A DNA stretch of 64,000 nucleotides from JANSXG01 sp024743075 (GCA_042140185.1 CP159477.1:930001-994000); one strand, 5' to 3'. Shown: positions 18,681 to 28,671, counted from the stretch's first letter. The notes: a model not told the origin generated them from the letters alone. A program made the numbers and translations.

Positions 18681-19526
18681 ATGAGTTCTGAATTGATCAA
18701 AACGGCGAGGGATTGGGGCGTAGTGGGCGGAGCGTTGCTCGTGGTCGGGCCGCTGGCTGGCGGTTTGGCGGACCAGCTTGGCACGCAGAGCGGGCTGGAC
18801 GGCGCGACGCCGCTGACCGCCTCCCGCCCCTTCGTCGGCATCGTGATCGGGCTGGCGGTCGTCGCGCTCGCCGGGGTCTACGGCGTGGTGGTCGGGCGGA
18901 TCGCGCATGTCCGCCTTGGGCTGATCTGCACCGGCCTTGTGCTTGCATGGCCCGCCTGGCAATTCGGACGGGTTTCAGACCTCATCCGCGATGCCGGTGA
19001 CCTGTCACCGGTATCGAGTTTCGCGTTCGAGGGCACGCTCTTCGCGATCGCGTGCACACTCGCATGCCTCTTCGTACTGAAACTCGGTCGTCCGGTCCTT
19101 CCGTCGGCCGAGCCCGATTCGTCCAAGCCGGTTGATTGGGCGCTGGCCTGCGGTGCCGCCGCCATCGCCGGAGCTCTCGGGGCGTGGTTGATCGCCCAGT
19201 CGCCGCTGCAGGGTCAGGTGTTTGCCGCCGCCGTTGCCGCCGGTATAGCCGGTGGCGCCGCGGGCCGGTCGGTGGCTGTCCGAGCTCCGATCCTCCCGAT
19301 CCTGATCGGCGGTTTCCTGCTCGCTGTCGTGGGGCCGCTCGTTGCCCGCTTTGCCGTGTCCGACCCGCTGGCCACGCTGTACGCGGGCCAATGGCCTGGT
19401 CTCGGCCTGCTGACGCCGTTCGACTGGCTCGCCGGTGTACTCGTCGGTGCCCCGCTGGGCGAGATGTGGGCCAACTCTATGGTTGATCGCCAGACGGACG
19501 CGAAGCCGACTGCTCGCCCGGCTTGA
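18681..19526 (+). CDS. Hypothetical multi-pass membrane protein
   Basis: 281-residue protein of unknown function. ATG 18681 follows AAGGAGG. About seven hydrophobic segments are visible: near residues 14-31, 48-72, 78-94, 111-134, 154-171, 176-194 and 203-226. The segments are rich in Gly, Ala and Val. The loop between segments 4 and 5 is polar and the C-terminal tail (DRQTDAKPTARPA) is charged. No catalytic or transport motif was recognised. It is divergent from hutH and is followed by two hairpins (19547-19587), suggesting a single-gene transcript. Confidence 0.72.
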   Translation: MSSELIKTARDWGVVGGALLVVGPLAGGLADQLGTQSGLDGATPLTASRPFVGIVIGLAVVALAGVYGVVVGRIAHVRLGLICTGLVLAWPAWQFGRVSDLIRDAGDLSPVSSFAFEGTLFAIACTLACLFVLKLGRPVLPSAEPDSSKPVDWALACGAAAIAGALGAWLIAQSPLQGQVFAAAVAAGIAGGAAGRSVAVRAPILPILIGGFLLAVVGPLVARFAVSDPLATLYAGQWPGLGLLTPFDWLAGVLVGAPLGEMWANSMVDRQTDAKPTARPA

Positions 19527-19546
19527 TGGGCTGATGACGAGGATGA

Positions 19547-19590
19547 CCGGAACACCGTTCCGGGGTTGCCCGTACTCGGGCGAACCCTTT
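19547..19590 (+). terminator. Tandem hairpins after the membrane-protein gene, possible terminator
   Basis: Two adjacent inverted repeats: CCGGAA / TTCCGG (19547-19563) and GGGTTGCCCG / CGGGCGAACCC (19563-19587, one bulge). Only a weak TTTCG tail follows, so termination is plausible but not certain. Confidence 0.4.
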
Positions 19591-19687
19591 CGCGTCGTGA
19601 TGGGCGGAGGGCCTGTGCGGTCCTAGAGTTCTTTCTCGCTGCCGCGTCCGTCCGGAGTGCATCGAAAACACAGCCGGGAGCGAAGAC

Positions 19688-20524
19688 TTGAGCATGATTC
19701 AGACCACTTCGAATGGAACCCGCATGTCCGATCAGTCCCCTCATAAAATGCCCGACATCCAGGCCACTCGCGACGAGCGGCAGGTCGCCATCGACAAGGT
19801 CGGCGTCAAGGGAGTGACCTACCCCCTCACGCTCAAGACCGCTGATGGCGGCGAGCAGCCCACGGTTGCCACGCTCAATATGTATGTCTCGCTCCCGCAC
19901 CACCAGAAGGGGACGCACATGTCCCGATTTCTTGAGGTGCTGAACGAAAACGCTCATCCTTTGACGCCGGAAATGTTCACGACCATCGCCCACCAGATCC
20001 GCGAAAAACTCGACGCGGACCACGCCCACCTGGAGGTCGAGTTCACCTACTTCATCGAAAAGAGGGCCCCGGTTACCGGCTCGAAAGGGCTGATGGACTA
20101 CAAGGTGAAATTCATGGTGTCGGCGAACGCGGTCGAGGACTTCGTGATGTCCGTGACGGCTCCGGCGACAAGCCTCTGCCCATGCTCGAAGGAAATCAGC
20201 CGCTATGGCGCTCACAACCAGCGTTGCGAGATCGAGGCGAGCGTTCGGGTGCAATCCCCTATGTGGATTGAGGATTTGGTGAAGCACCTGGAGTCCGCCG
20301 CATCGACCGAGGTGTTTGCGGTGCTCAAGCGCCCGGACGAGAAATACGTCACGGAAGCCGCCTACGACAATCCCAAATTCGTCGAGGACATCGTCCGCGA
20401 CCTCGCCATGGGCCTTGATGAAGACGACAACATCGTCTGGTACCGGATCAACAGCGAAAACTACGAGTCAATCCACAATCACAACGCTTACGCTCAGATC
20501 ACCCGCGACAAGCGCGAATCCTGA
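19688..20524 (+). CDS. folE2: GTP cyclohydrolase I type IB (FolE2)
   Basis: Converts GTP to 7,8-dihydroneopterin triphosphate for tetrahydrofolate and, in some bacteria, queuosine. FolE2-type features are visible: DERQVAIDKVGVKGVTYPL, YVSLPHHQKGTHMSRF, SLCPCSKEISRYGAHNQR with the metal-binding Cys, and VEDIVRDLAMGLDED near the end. FolE2 enzymes tolerate metals other than zinc. The length (278) fits the family. Start is uncertain: TTG 19688 has GGGAG seven bases upstream, and ATG at 19694 and 19724 are alternatives. No folate genes adjoin; it ends with a strong terminator. Confidence 0.93.
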   Translation: MSMIQTTSNGTRMSDQSPHKMPDIQATRDERQVAIDKVGVKGVTYPLTLKTADGGEQPTVATLNMYVSLPHHQKGTHMSRFLEVLNENAHPLTPEMFTTIAHQIREKLDADHAHLEVEFTYFIEKRAPVTGSKGLMDYKVKFMVSANAVEDFVMSVTAPATSLCPCSKEISRYGAHNQRCEIEASVRVQSPMWIEDLVKHLESAASTEVFAVLKRPDEKYVTEAAYDNPKFVEDIVRDLAMGLDEDDNIVWYRINSENYESIHNHNAYAQITRDKRES

Positions 20525-20549
20525 CCCCTGGCCATTCAGAAGCTCGACG

Positions 20550-20580
20550 ACGCCGGAGCAGCCGTCCGGCGTTTTTTCTT
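20550..20580 (+). terminator. Rho-independent terminator after folE2
   Basis: Perfect eight-base stem ACGCCGGA / TCCGGCGT with a seven-base loop, running directly into TTTTTCTT. Confidence 0.88.
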
Positions 20581-20667
20581 GGCGGACCCGCTCGGGATAC
20601 GATGCAGATAGAGGGTTGGCGGCATGAGGCCGCCTGGTTTCCGGTGCGCTCGCAGGGACGGCTACGC

Positions 20668-22941
20668 ATGATCCGATCGCTCGTACCCAGCATGTTTCAG
20701 CGTCGGTTGCTCCTGCTTCTCGCGGGGGTGATCGCTGGTGTCAGCGTGCTCACGCTTCAGGCGGCGCGGGTGACGATCGTTGAGGGCTCAGAGTGGCTCA
20801 GCACTGCCGAGGGTACGCTGGTCGAATCGGAGTGGACCCCGACCAGTCGCGGACGAATTTTCGATCGCAAAGGCCGTGTCCTTGCCCAGGATCGCCCGGC
20901 CTTCGACGTGATGGTGGATTACCGCCTGATTACGGGGGAATGGGCGGAACTCGAAGCCCGTGCCGTGGCTCGACGCGAGAAGCGGGCCGATTGGCCCAAG
21001 CTCAGCGCGGTTGAGCGGGCGGCGCTCGTCGACCGATACGCCGTCCACTATCGGGAGCAGCTCGAGACGCTCTGGGTCGACCTGTCGGACGCAACGGGCG
21101 TTTCCCGAGATGACCTCGAAGACCGCAAGGCCGAGATCAAAGCCGAGGTGCAGTCGCTCGCCGGGCACCTCTGGACGGAATGGCGAGAACGACGCTGGGA
21201 AGAGCTGAACCGCGACGTCGGCCCGGGCGGCACCGAGGTGGAGGTCACCCTTGCCGATGTCAGCACACCGATTCGCGAACAGCGCATCCAGCACCCGCTC
21301 GTGAGCGGTATCGATGACACCCGCTCGCTGCGGGTGCGTCTGATCGCGGAGCGGTTTGAGGGTGTGTCGCTGCGACTTTCAGGCGCTCGTGAGTATCCAT
21401 ACGAGACAGTGGATGTCGAAGTGGATCTCTCGACGCTTCCGCCGCCGCTGCGCGAGGAAGGCGTTCGGGAAGTGACGGTCCGGGGAGTGGCGACGCACCT
21501 GATCGGATGGATGCGAGAACTGGATCGCGTGCCCGCTGGAGAGCTGCTGGACACCGAGCGGCGTCCGTTGCGCGAGCCGAAGACAGGCGCGATCGATCGC
21601 GGACACTATCGCCCCGGTGATTCGGTCGGCGGGAGCGGTATCGAGTCTTCTCGTGAGGACATCCTCCGGGGCCTCCGGGGTCGCGAGGTCCGCCACCTGG
21701 ACACCGGTGAGGTCGAGTTCACGCCCTTCCAGCCCGGTCGCGATGTCGTGCTCACCATCGATGCCCAACTCCAGGCACGGATTCAGGCGGTGCTCGACCC
21801 CTCGATAGGACTGGCGCGGGTGCAGCCATGGCATCACCCAACCTCGGACTACCCGGTGCCGGACGGTACCGATCTCGCGGCGTCGGTAGTCGTGCTCGAT
21901 ATTGAGTCCGGCGACATCCTCGCCATGGTCTCGACCCCGAGCTTTACCCGCGAGGATCTGGAGGAGCGCCCGGAGTATGTGTTCCGCGACGAGGTCGCTC
22001 GCCGGTACCTGAACCGCGCAGTGAGCGTGCCCTACGCGCCGGGCTCGATCGTGAAGCCGATGGTGCTGTGCGCCGCCGTGACCTCTGGTGTTCACTCGCT
22101 GAGTACCCTCATCGAGTGTCGCGGTCACTTCCTCGATGATCCGACCGTCGCGCGACTCCGCTGCTGGGGCTGGCGCCCTGACGAGGGCAAGTTCCACACC
22201 CACACCGGTCAGTTCGGCCGGGGGCTGTACGCGGACGAGGCGCTCGGTTCATCCTGCAACATCTACTTCTACACGCTTGGGGAGCTGCTCGGCGTCAACC
22301 GCATGAAGGAGTGGTACGCGAAGTTCGGCGTTGGTGAGGCATGGGAACTCGGCGTCGGGAGTGAGTACCCAGGCGTCGTGAGCCCAACATCCAAGGGCGA
22401 AGCGATCATGAACGCGATCGGCCAGGGGCCGATCGCGTGGACCCCGCTGCACGCGGCGGACGCGTTCGCGACGCTGGAACGCGGCGGCGTGCGGATCCGT
22501 CCACGGATCGACCGATCGGCGCGTCCCGTTTCCACCGATCTGCGCCTCGATCCCGATTCCGTGGATTCTGCGCTTGCCGGTCTTGCCCGCTCCCTCAATG
22601 AGCGGTGGGGCACCGGGCACGGCCAGAGCTACGCCGAGTTCGCCGATGGGGCCGGCTTCGAGCAGTTCATCGATATCGAAGGCGTCGAAGTCATCGGCAA
22701 GACGGGAACGGCGCAGGCCAACCCGATTGTCCGGACCGTCGAGAACGACAACGGCGAGTCCGAAACAGAAGTGCTGCGCAAGGGCAATCACGCCTGGTTC
22801 GTCGGGTTGGCCGGGCCGGAAGGACGCCACGCCCGCTACGCGATCTCCGTTCTCGTCGAGTACGGCGGCAGCGGCGGGCGGTCGTCGGCTCCTGTCGCGG
22901 CGCAGGTTGTCCACGCCCTCAAGGCCGAGGGCTACCTGTGA
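20668..22941 (+). CDS. mrdA: Penicillin-binding protein 2 (elongasome transpeptidase)
   Basis: Class B PBP that crosslinks peptidoglycan during lateral growth, partnered with RodA. 757 residues from ATG 20668 (AGGGACG upstream). One N-terminal membrane anchor (about 13-31) is followed by the dimerisation region (SRGRIFDRKGRVLAQDRP), a charged 200-residue stretch, and the transpeptidase domain with S460-IV-K463 in YAPGSIVKPM, S529-C-N531 in GSSCNIYFYT and K678-T-G in VIGKTGTAQAN. All three penicillin-binding motifs are intact, which argues for a peptidoglycan wall in this organism. Its TGA overlaps the GTG of the next gene by four bases, so PBP2 and RodA are coupled. Confidence 0.94.
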   Translation: MIRSLVPSMFQRRLLLLLAGVIAGVSVLTLQAARVTIVEGSEWLSTAEGTLVESEWTPTSRGRIFDRKGRVLAQDRPAFDVMVDYRLITGEWAELEARAVARREKRADWPKLSAVERAALVDRYAVHYREQLETLWVDLSDATGVSRDDLEDRKAEIKAEVQSLAGHLWTEWRERRWEELNRDVGPGGTEVEVTLADVSTPIREQRIQHPLVSGIDDTRSLRVRLIAERFEGVSLRLSGAREYPYETVDVEVDLSTLPPPLREEGVREVTVRGVATHLIGWMRELDRVPAGELLDTERRPLREPKTGAIDRGHYRPGDSVGGSGIESSREDILRGLRGREVRHLDTGEVEFTPFQPGRDVVLTIDAQLQARIQAVLDPSIGLARVQPWHHPTSDYPVPDGTDLAASVVVLDIESGDILAMVSTPSFTREDLEERPEYVFRDEVARRYLNRAVSVPYAPGSIVKPMVLCAAVTSGVHSLSTLIECRGHFLDDPTVARLRCWGWRPDEGKFHTHTGQFGRGLYADEALGSSCNIYFYTLGELLGVNRMKEWYAKFGVGEAWELGVGSEYPGVVSPTSKGEAIMNAIGQGPIAWTPLHAADAFATLERGGVRIRPRIDRSARPVSTDLRLDPDSVDSALAGLARSLNERWGTGHGQSYAEFADGAGFEQFIDIEGVEVIGKTGTAQANPIVRTVENDNGESETEVLRKGNHAWFVGLAGPEGRHARYAISVLVEYGGSGGRSSAPVAAQVVHALKAEGYL

Positions 22942-24277
22942 TCGGGCCGGGCGCCGATCCGAGCCAGGCGAGCGAGGCGCTGAAGTCGGCACGCGAGCGT
23001 CGCGCGGCGTTGGAGCGGATGCGATCAGAGGGAAGGTCCGTCGAGCGCCGGCTCAACGAAACCGCTCGGGCCGAGGCCGCACCGAGATGGCAATGGGCGA
23101 CATACGGCTGGGTGGTCGTCGCGTCGTCGGTTCTGCTCTGTGCGCTTGGGTTGTACGGCGTCTCGCTCAGCGGCGGGCTGAACGGCATGAGCGGCCGTCT
23201 CGTGGTGTCCTCGCTTCTGACCCGGCAGGTCGCGTACGCCGGTCTCGGCCTGCTCCTCGCGACCGCCGTTTGCTTTGTGCACTATCGCTGGTACGCGTAC
23301 TTCGCGTGGGCGCTCGCAGCGGGGGTGATCGCCCTGCTGGTTTTCGTGCTCATCCCGTTCGTCCCGGAGGTGCTGGTCACCCCGCGAAACGGGGCCAGAC
23401 GCTGGATCAGTCTGGGCATCGCGGATTTTCAGCCGAGCGAACTCGCGAAGGTCGCTTACGTGATGGTCATGGCGGTCTATCTACGCTTCTCCGTGAGCCA
23501 TCGGCGCTTCTTCGGGCTCTTCCAACCGGCGATCATCACCATGGTCCCCGTGGGGCTGATTCTCGTCGAGCCCGACCTCGGCACGGCTCTTCTGTTTCTC
23601 CCGACGCTGCTCGCCATGCTCATCGCTGCGGGCGCCAAGATCCGTCACCTGCTGGTAACGGGTGCGCTCGCGATCGGTTTCGCCGCGGTGGTGCTGGTGC
23701 TGAGCCTGTCGTTCGCCAAGGCCGACCGCTATCCGCTGCTGCGTCCTCATCAGGTGCAGCGGATACAGGCGGTCATCGAGCAGTTTCAGGGCGACGAGCG
23801 GTTCTCGCAAAGCCGCGGGTTCCAGGGAAGACAGGCCCGAATGCTCATCGGCGCGGGTGGGCTCTCCGGGCACCAGGAAGAAAAGAGCCGCGCGCTCATC
23901 CAGTACAGCAAGCTGCCCGAGAAGCACACCGACATGATCTTCCCGGTTCTGGTGAACCGTTTCGGCTTCACGGGGGCGTCTGCATCATCCTGCTCTACGC
24001 CCTCTGGATCGGCGGCGCAGCGATCGTCGCGGCGAATTGCAAGGATCCGTTCGGGCGACTGGTTGTCATCGGCTGCACCACGATGATGGCCACGCAGGCC
24101 ACCATCAACATCGGGATGACGCTGGGCCTGCTTCCGATCACAGGGATGACGCTGCCGTTCGTGAGCTACGGCGGGTCGAGCCTGCTCATGGCCTTCCTCG
24201 TTGTCGGGCTCATCCTGAACATAGCGATCCGCCCGCCGGGACGCTTGTGGCGGAGATCCTTCGAGTTCGACGACTGA
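22938..24277 (+). CDS. rodA: RodA/FtsW SEDS-family glycosyltransferase, broken by a single-base deletion
   Basis: SEDS peptidoglycan polymerase, taken as RodA because it is coupled to PBP2 (GTGA overlap). A cytoplasmic charged N-terminus of about 55 residues precedes the helices. Signatures are RNGARRWISLGIADFQPSE, VEPDLGTALLFLP and, after the break, LPFVSYGGSSLLM. The first frame is lost after NRFGFTG near 23976 and VCIILLYALWIGGA follows one frame over. One added C (GGGGGC to GGGGGCC) gives a continuous 446-residue protein. Polymerase function depends on the conserved Asp in the loop before the QPSEL-type motif region; I did not place it exactly. Confidence 0.9.
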
Positions 24278-24319
24278 GCCGGAAACCGTCCGCTCGCTCC
24301 GTGCTACTCTTCACTTCCA

Positions 24320-25102
24320 ATGTCAAAGCACCCTGCACCAATAGAGTTTCCAGCCCACGTCGAAGCGCCGCCGGTGCCCGAGTCGTTTCTGCGGAGGTGC
24401 GAAGAATTCGGCCTCGCGTTCGAGCCGGGCGAGGTCGATCGGCTTGCGCTGTTTCTCGGTTTCATGCTTGAAGTGAACAAGACGATGAACCTCACGGCGA
24501 TCCGAGATGTCGAGGACGCCTGGACCCGCCACATCTTCGATGCGCTCACGCTTCTGCCCCTTTTGTCAGATCTGCCCGACGGCGCGACAGTCATCGATAT
24601 CGGGAGCGGCGGGGGTGTCCCGGCGCTGCCGTTGGCGATCGTGTTCCCAAAGCTGCGATTTACGCTGGTCGAGTCCACGCGCAAAAAAGCCGATTACCTG
24701 TCCGCTGCGATCGCGTTCCTGGGACTTCCGAACGTCTGCGTGCTCAACGAACGCGCTGAGACGGTGGGACAGGACTTCCGTGTACACCGCGAAACGTACG
24801 ACGCGGTAACCGCGCGCGCGGTCGGACGCCTACCACTGTTGCTCGAACTTACCGTGCCTCTCGCCAAGGCGCCGGACGGCGACGCGCCCGGCGGCCTGAT
24901 CGTGCTGGTCAAAGGCGAGAAGGCCGCCGAGGAGATCGCCGAAGCCAAGCAGGCGATGCATATGCTGCACTGCGCCCACGCTGGGACTGTCGAGACGCCG
25001 ACCGGCCGCCTGGTCGTGATCGAGAAACTGCGCAAGATCCCCCGCACGTACCCCCGCGCTGTTGGAGAGCCGAAGCGGTCGCCGCTCGGCGTCAGGACGT
25101 GA
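24320..25102 (+). CDS. rsmG: 16S rRNA (guanine-527-N7) methyltransferase
   Basis: RsmG (GidB) methylates G527 in the 530 loop of 16S rRNA with S-adenosylmethionine. The 260 residues include VNKTMNLTAIRD before the domain, DALTLLPLL, the SAM-binding VIDIGSGGGVPALPLAI, TLVESTRKKADYL (the acidic residue binding the ribose) and YDAVTARAVGRL. The C-terminus has the family's RKIPRTYPRAVGEPKRSPLG, where a conserved Pro-Arg-Pro-like patch binds RNA. It does not neighbour gidA here. The stop overlaps the following helicase start by four bases (GTGA). Confidence 0.93.
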   Translation: MSKHPAPIEFPAHVEAPPVPESFLRRCEEFGLAFEPGEVDRLALFLGFMLEVNKTMNLTAIRDVEDAWTRHIFDALTLLPLLSDLPDGATVIDIGSGGGVPALPLAIVFPKLRFTLVESTRKKADYLSAAIAFLGLPNVCVLNERAETVGQDFRVHRETYDAVTARAVGRLPLLLELTVPLAKAPDGDAPGGLIVLVKGEKAAEEIAEAKQAMHMLHCAHAGTVETPTGRLVVIEKLRKIPRTYPRAVGEPKRSPLGVRT

Positions 25103-27135
25103 CCGGCGCGGATCTCGCCAGCATGCTCTCGCCGGGCGGGCGTGTATCCGGGGCGATGGGCGAGCGATTCGAACTGCGCCCTCAGCAAGTCGAGATGGCC
25201 GGTGCGATCGACGAGGCCCTCGCGGCTCGCTCGCACCTGCTCGTCGAGGCCGGCACCGGCGTGGGCAAGTCCTTCGCGTACCTGCTCCCCGCGCTGAAAC
25301 GGGTTATCGAGCACGGCGAGCGGGTCGTTGTGGCGACGAACACGATCGCCCTGCAGGAGCAGCTGCTCTCGAAGGACATCCCCCTGATGATGGATGTGTT
25401 CGCCGACGGTTCATCCGGCGACGAACCCCCGTTTCGAGCTGAATTGGTCAAGGGCCGGGGGAACTACCTCAGCATCCGACGCCTCGGCATGGCCTCCAAG
25501 CGTCAGGATCGGCTGTTTGCGGATGCCGCGATGCGCCGCTCGCTGCACATCATCGAGGACTGGGCGTACGAGACCGAGGACGGCACGCTGAGCACGCTGC
25601 CCTCGGTCGAGCGGATGTCGGTCTGGGACAAAGTGCAGAGCGACTCCGGCAATTGCATGGGGCGCCGTTGCCCGTCGTACCAGCAGTGCTTTTACCAGCA
25701 GGCCCGTCGCCGGGCGGAGCGAGCGGACCTGCTCATCTGCAACCACGCGCTGTTCTTCAGCGATCTCGCGCTTCGCAGCCGCGATGTCGGCTTTCTGCCG
25801 GCCTACGACCACGTGATCCTCGACGAGGCCCACAACGTGGAAGAAGTCGCCGGCGAGCACTTCGGCGTGACGCTCAGCGAAGCAAAGGTGCGCTACCTGC
25901 TCAACAGCCTGATGAGTTCGAAACGCGGCAAAGGCTATCTCGCGACGCTGCAGGTCAGCGCCGACGCCGCCGGGTCGCACGAGCGGGCCGTCGCGCGGGT
26001 GATGGCCGCCGAGCGGGCGACCTCCGCGTTCTTCGATCGGCTGATCGACCTCACCCGCCGGTCCACGAGCGCCGGGCTGCCCGCCCAGCCGATTCCCGGC
26101 GCGACGCGGCGGATCCACGAACCGGGAGAGGTCGACAACCTCCTGACCGATCCGTTCGGCTCGCTGGCGGTCGCTCTCAAGCAACTCCGAGAGTGTTGCA
26201 GCGTCGAGGAAGACCGGTACGAGCTGAACTCGTACGCCGAGCGTGCCGCGTCGATCGCCGATGAGGCGGAGATGCTCTGTGAGCTGCAACTTGAGGGCTG
26301 CGTGTACTGGATCGAGACATCCGGAGCCGCCGGAGGCCGGTCGATCCGCTCCTCGTTCGCCTGTCGCCCCATCGATGTCGCCCCGATACTGGAGGATCAT
26401 CTCTTCGGGCGCGAGTTCGGCGTGGTGCTGACATCCGCCACACTCACAACCACGCGCGGTGTGTTCGAGCACGCCAAGTCCAAGCTCGGTTGCGCTGATG
26501 CGCAGACCCTCGCGCTCGGCAGCCCGTTCGATTACCCGAGCCAGGTCGAATTGTTCGTCCATCCTGACCTGCCCGACCCGCGTGACCCGTCCCACGATAC
26601 GAAACTCGCCGAGGTCGTCGCCGAGCACATCCGCGAGACCGACGGCGGCGCGTTCGTGCTCTGCACGAGTTTTCGCATGGTGCAGACGCTCGCCCGGCTG
26701 CTCGAAGACGAACTGCACGAACGCGGCATGCCGCTGTGGGTGCAGGGGCGCGACGGCAGCCGGGCCGCGGTGCTGGATGGATTTCGATCTGACGAGCGAT
26801 CAGTGCTGCTCGGCACGTCGAGTTTCTGGCAGGGCGTGGACGTGCAGGGCAAGAACCTGCGCAATGTGATCATCACCCGGCTCCCGTTCGACCCGCCCGA
26901 TCGACCGGTCATCGAGGCGCGCAGCGAGGTCATCAAGAGACAGGGAGGCAGCCCATTCATGGATGATGCGCTGCCCCGGGCGGTCATCCGCTTCAAGCAG
27001 GGCTTCGGGAGGCTCATCCGCAGCGCGACCGATCACGGCCGGGTCGTCGTGCTGGATCCGCGGATCGTTACCACCCGCTACGGCCGGGCGTTTCTCGACG
27101 CACTTCCCGAGGGCATCGAGCCCCAGATCCGCTAA
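25099..27135 (+). CDS. dinG: DinG-like ATP-dependent DNA helicase (XPD family)
   Basis: Superfamily 2 Fe-S helicase, 678 residues, GTG start overlapping rsmG. Walker A is EAGTGVGKSFAY (about 50-61), motif II is VILDEAHNVEE, and the C-terminal motifs include GVVLTSATL, LGTSSFWQGVDVQGKNL and IRFKQGFGRLIRS. The Fe-S region has C186, C191 and C197 (GNCMGRRCPSYQQC), but the position of the first ligand in E. coli DinG, after KGRGNY, is Leu-Ser here. C214 in LLICNHALFF could be the fourth ligand or the cluster may be altered. Likely role: unwinding of R-loops, D-loops or damaged forks; the DinG versus YoaA assignment is inference. Confidence 0.88.
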   Translation: MTGADLASMLSPGGRVSGAMGERFELRPQQVEMAGAIDEALAARSHLLVEAGTGVGKSFAYLLPALKRVIEHGERVVVATNTIALQEQLLSKDIPLMMDVFADGSSGDEPPFRAELVKGRGNYLSIRRLGMASKRQDRLFADAAMRRSLHIIEDWAYETEDGTLSTLPSVERMSVWDKVQSDSGNCMGRRCPSYQQCFYQQARRRAERADLLICNHALFFSDLALRSRDVGFLPAYDHVILDEAHNVEEVAGEHFGVTLSEAKVRYLLNSLMSSKRGKGYLATLQVSADAAGSHERAVARVMAAERATSAFFDRLIDLTRRSTSAGLPAQPIPGATRRIHEPGEVDNLLTDPFGSLAVALKQLRECCSVEEDRYELNSYAERAASIADEAEMLCELQLEGCVYWIETSGAAGGRSIRSSFACRPIDVAPILEDHLFGREFGVVLTSATLTTTRGVFEHAKSKLGCADAQTLALGSPFDYPSQVELFVHPDLPDPRDPSHDTKLAEVVAEHIRETDGGAFVLCTSFRMVQTLARLLEDELHERGMPLWVQGRDGSRAAVLDGFRSDERSVLLGTSSFWQGVDVQGKNLRNVIITRLPFDPPDRPVIEARSEVIKRQGGSPFMDDALPRAVIRFKQGFGRLIRSATDHGRVVVLDPRIVTTRYGRAFLDALPEGIEPQIR

Positions 27136-27222
27136 CCAGCCAGACCCATGTCGGGCGGCGGACCGGGTATCCTGCCCATTCGCTGAACCGACCAACGAAC
27201 GCGAGCAGGGAGACCCAAAGGC

Positions 27223-28641
27223 ATGCTGGGCAAGGTTTTCAAGGCGTACGACATCCGCAGCACCTACCCGAACCCCCTCAACGAGGACTTGGCCTGGCAG
27301 ATCGGCCTTGGTTGCGCGGATTTCCTGCTCGGCGAGGCAGCCGCTGATGGTCAGACCACGCCCATGATGCAGAACCTTGTGGTCGGCCACGACATGCGGA
27401 CCAGCAGTCCCTCGCTCCGCGACAGCCTGATTCAGGGCATCATCGACGGCGGCGGGCATGTGGTGGATGTCGGACTGGTCGATACACCGTTCGTCTACTT
27501 CGCGATCAACCACCTTAAGTGCGCCGGCGGCGTGCAGGTGACCGCCTCGCACAACCCCCCCGAGTACAACGGCTTCAAGATCAGCCGACGGCAAGCCAAG
27601 CCGGTTGGTGAAGCGAACGGCCTCGCCGAGATCCGCAAGGCCGCGGCCCTGTCGGACATCCGCAAGCGGGGCGAGAAGTCCGGGCGGATCGATCACAAGG
27701 ACCTGTGGGACGCCTACCGCAAACATGTTCTGCAGTTCTGTGACACCGGCGGGCAGCCGTTGAAGATCGTGGTCGATGCGTCGAACGGGATGGCCGGCAC
27801 CATGGTGCCCAAGGTCTTCGGCGAGAAGGGCTCGGGCATCGAAGGGCTTGAGATCATCGAACTCTACTTCGACAACTCGAAGGGTGAATTCGTCCACGAG
27901 CCGAACCCGCTGGTCGCCTCGAACCTTGTTGACTTGCAGGCGAAGGTCGTCGAGACCAGCGCCGACTTCGGCATCTGCTTCGACGGCGATGCCGACCGGC
28001 TGATGCTCGTCGACGAGAAGGGCAGGATGGTCGGCTGTGACCTGCTGACCGCGCTGATCGCCAAGTCCTTCCTCGCCGACAACCCCGGTTCGGCAATCGT
28101 CTACGACCTGCGTTCGAGCAAGGCGCTGCAGGAGGATATTCTGGCCGCGGGTGGCAAGCCGGTGCGCGGTCGGGTCGGGCACGTGTTCATGAAGGCAGCC
28201 CTCGCCGAGCACGGCGCGGTCTTCGGCGGCGAACTCTCCGGCCACTTCTACTTCCGCGATAACTTCAACGCCGACTCGGGCGCCATTGCCCTCGCCGTCA
28301 TGCTCTCGCTCGGCGCCGAGATCAAGCGCAGTGGCCGGACCGTCAGCGAACTGATCGCGCCGATCGCCCGCTACGCGCAGTCCGGCGAGCGCAACTTCGA
28401 GAACGAGGAGAAAGACCTCACCCTCGAAGAACTCAAGGAGACCTTCGCTGACCGCGGCGACATCGACGAGCTCGACGGCGTCACTGTCGACTGCTTTAAG
28501 AGCGAGGGCTGGTGGTGCAACGTCCGCAAGAGCAACACCGAGCCGCTGCTGCGCCTGAACCTCGAAGCCCGCACGCCGGCACTCTGCGACAAGATGGTCG
28601 AGGAGATCGCGGCGATGCTCGGCGAGCCCGTCGCGCACTGA
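27223..28641 (+). CDS. Phosphomannomutase/phosphoglucomutase
   Basis: Alpha-D-phosphohexomutase of 472 residues, interconverting hexose 1- and 6-phosphates for nucleotide-sugar synthesis. The four domains show the catalytic S109 in TASHNPPEYNG, the metal loop FDGDADR (about 253-259), the sugar-binding GGELSGHFYFRD, and the phosphate-binding RKSNTEPLLRL. The N-terminal KAYDIRSTYP fits ManB/AlgC-type enzymes. A polar strip after the catalytic loop lengthens domain 2. ATG 27223 is preceded by GGGAGACCC. It is followed 30 bases later by an epimerase gene, an arrangement that suggests nucleotide-sugar metabolism. Confidence 0.92.
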   Translation: MLGKVFKAYDIRSTYPNPLNEDLAWQIGLGCADFLLGEAAADGQTTPMMQNLVVGHDMRTSSPSLRDSLIQGIIDGGGHVVDVGLVDTPFVYFAINHLKCAGGVQVTASHNPPEYNGFKISRRQAKPVGEANGLAEIRKAAALSDIRKRGEKSGRIDHKDLWDAYRKHVLQFCDTGGQPLKIVVDASNGMAGTMVPKVFGEKGSGIEGLEIIELYFDNSKGEFVHEPNPLVASNLVDLQAKVVETSADFGICFDGDADRLMLVDEKGRMVGCDLLTALIAKSFLADNPGSAIVYDLRSSKALQEDILAAGGKPVRGRVGHVFMKAALAEHGAVFGGELSGHFYFRDNFNADSGAIALAVMLSLGAEIKRSGRTVSELIAPIARYAQSGERNFENEEKDLTLEELKETFADRGDIDELDGVTVDCFKSEGWWCNVRKSNTEPLLRLNLEARTPALCDKMVEEIAAMLGEPVAH

Positions 28642-28671
28642 TTCGGCCCGCCCATTTCCTCCGGAGTCTTT

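Noticed and set aside
23940..24010. Programmed ribosomal frameshifting in rodA and the other broken genes
   Set aside because: No slippery heptamer plus downstream structure was seen at the sites, and the seven sites have no shared signal other than a C/G-rich context.
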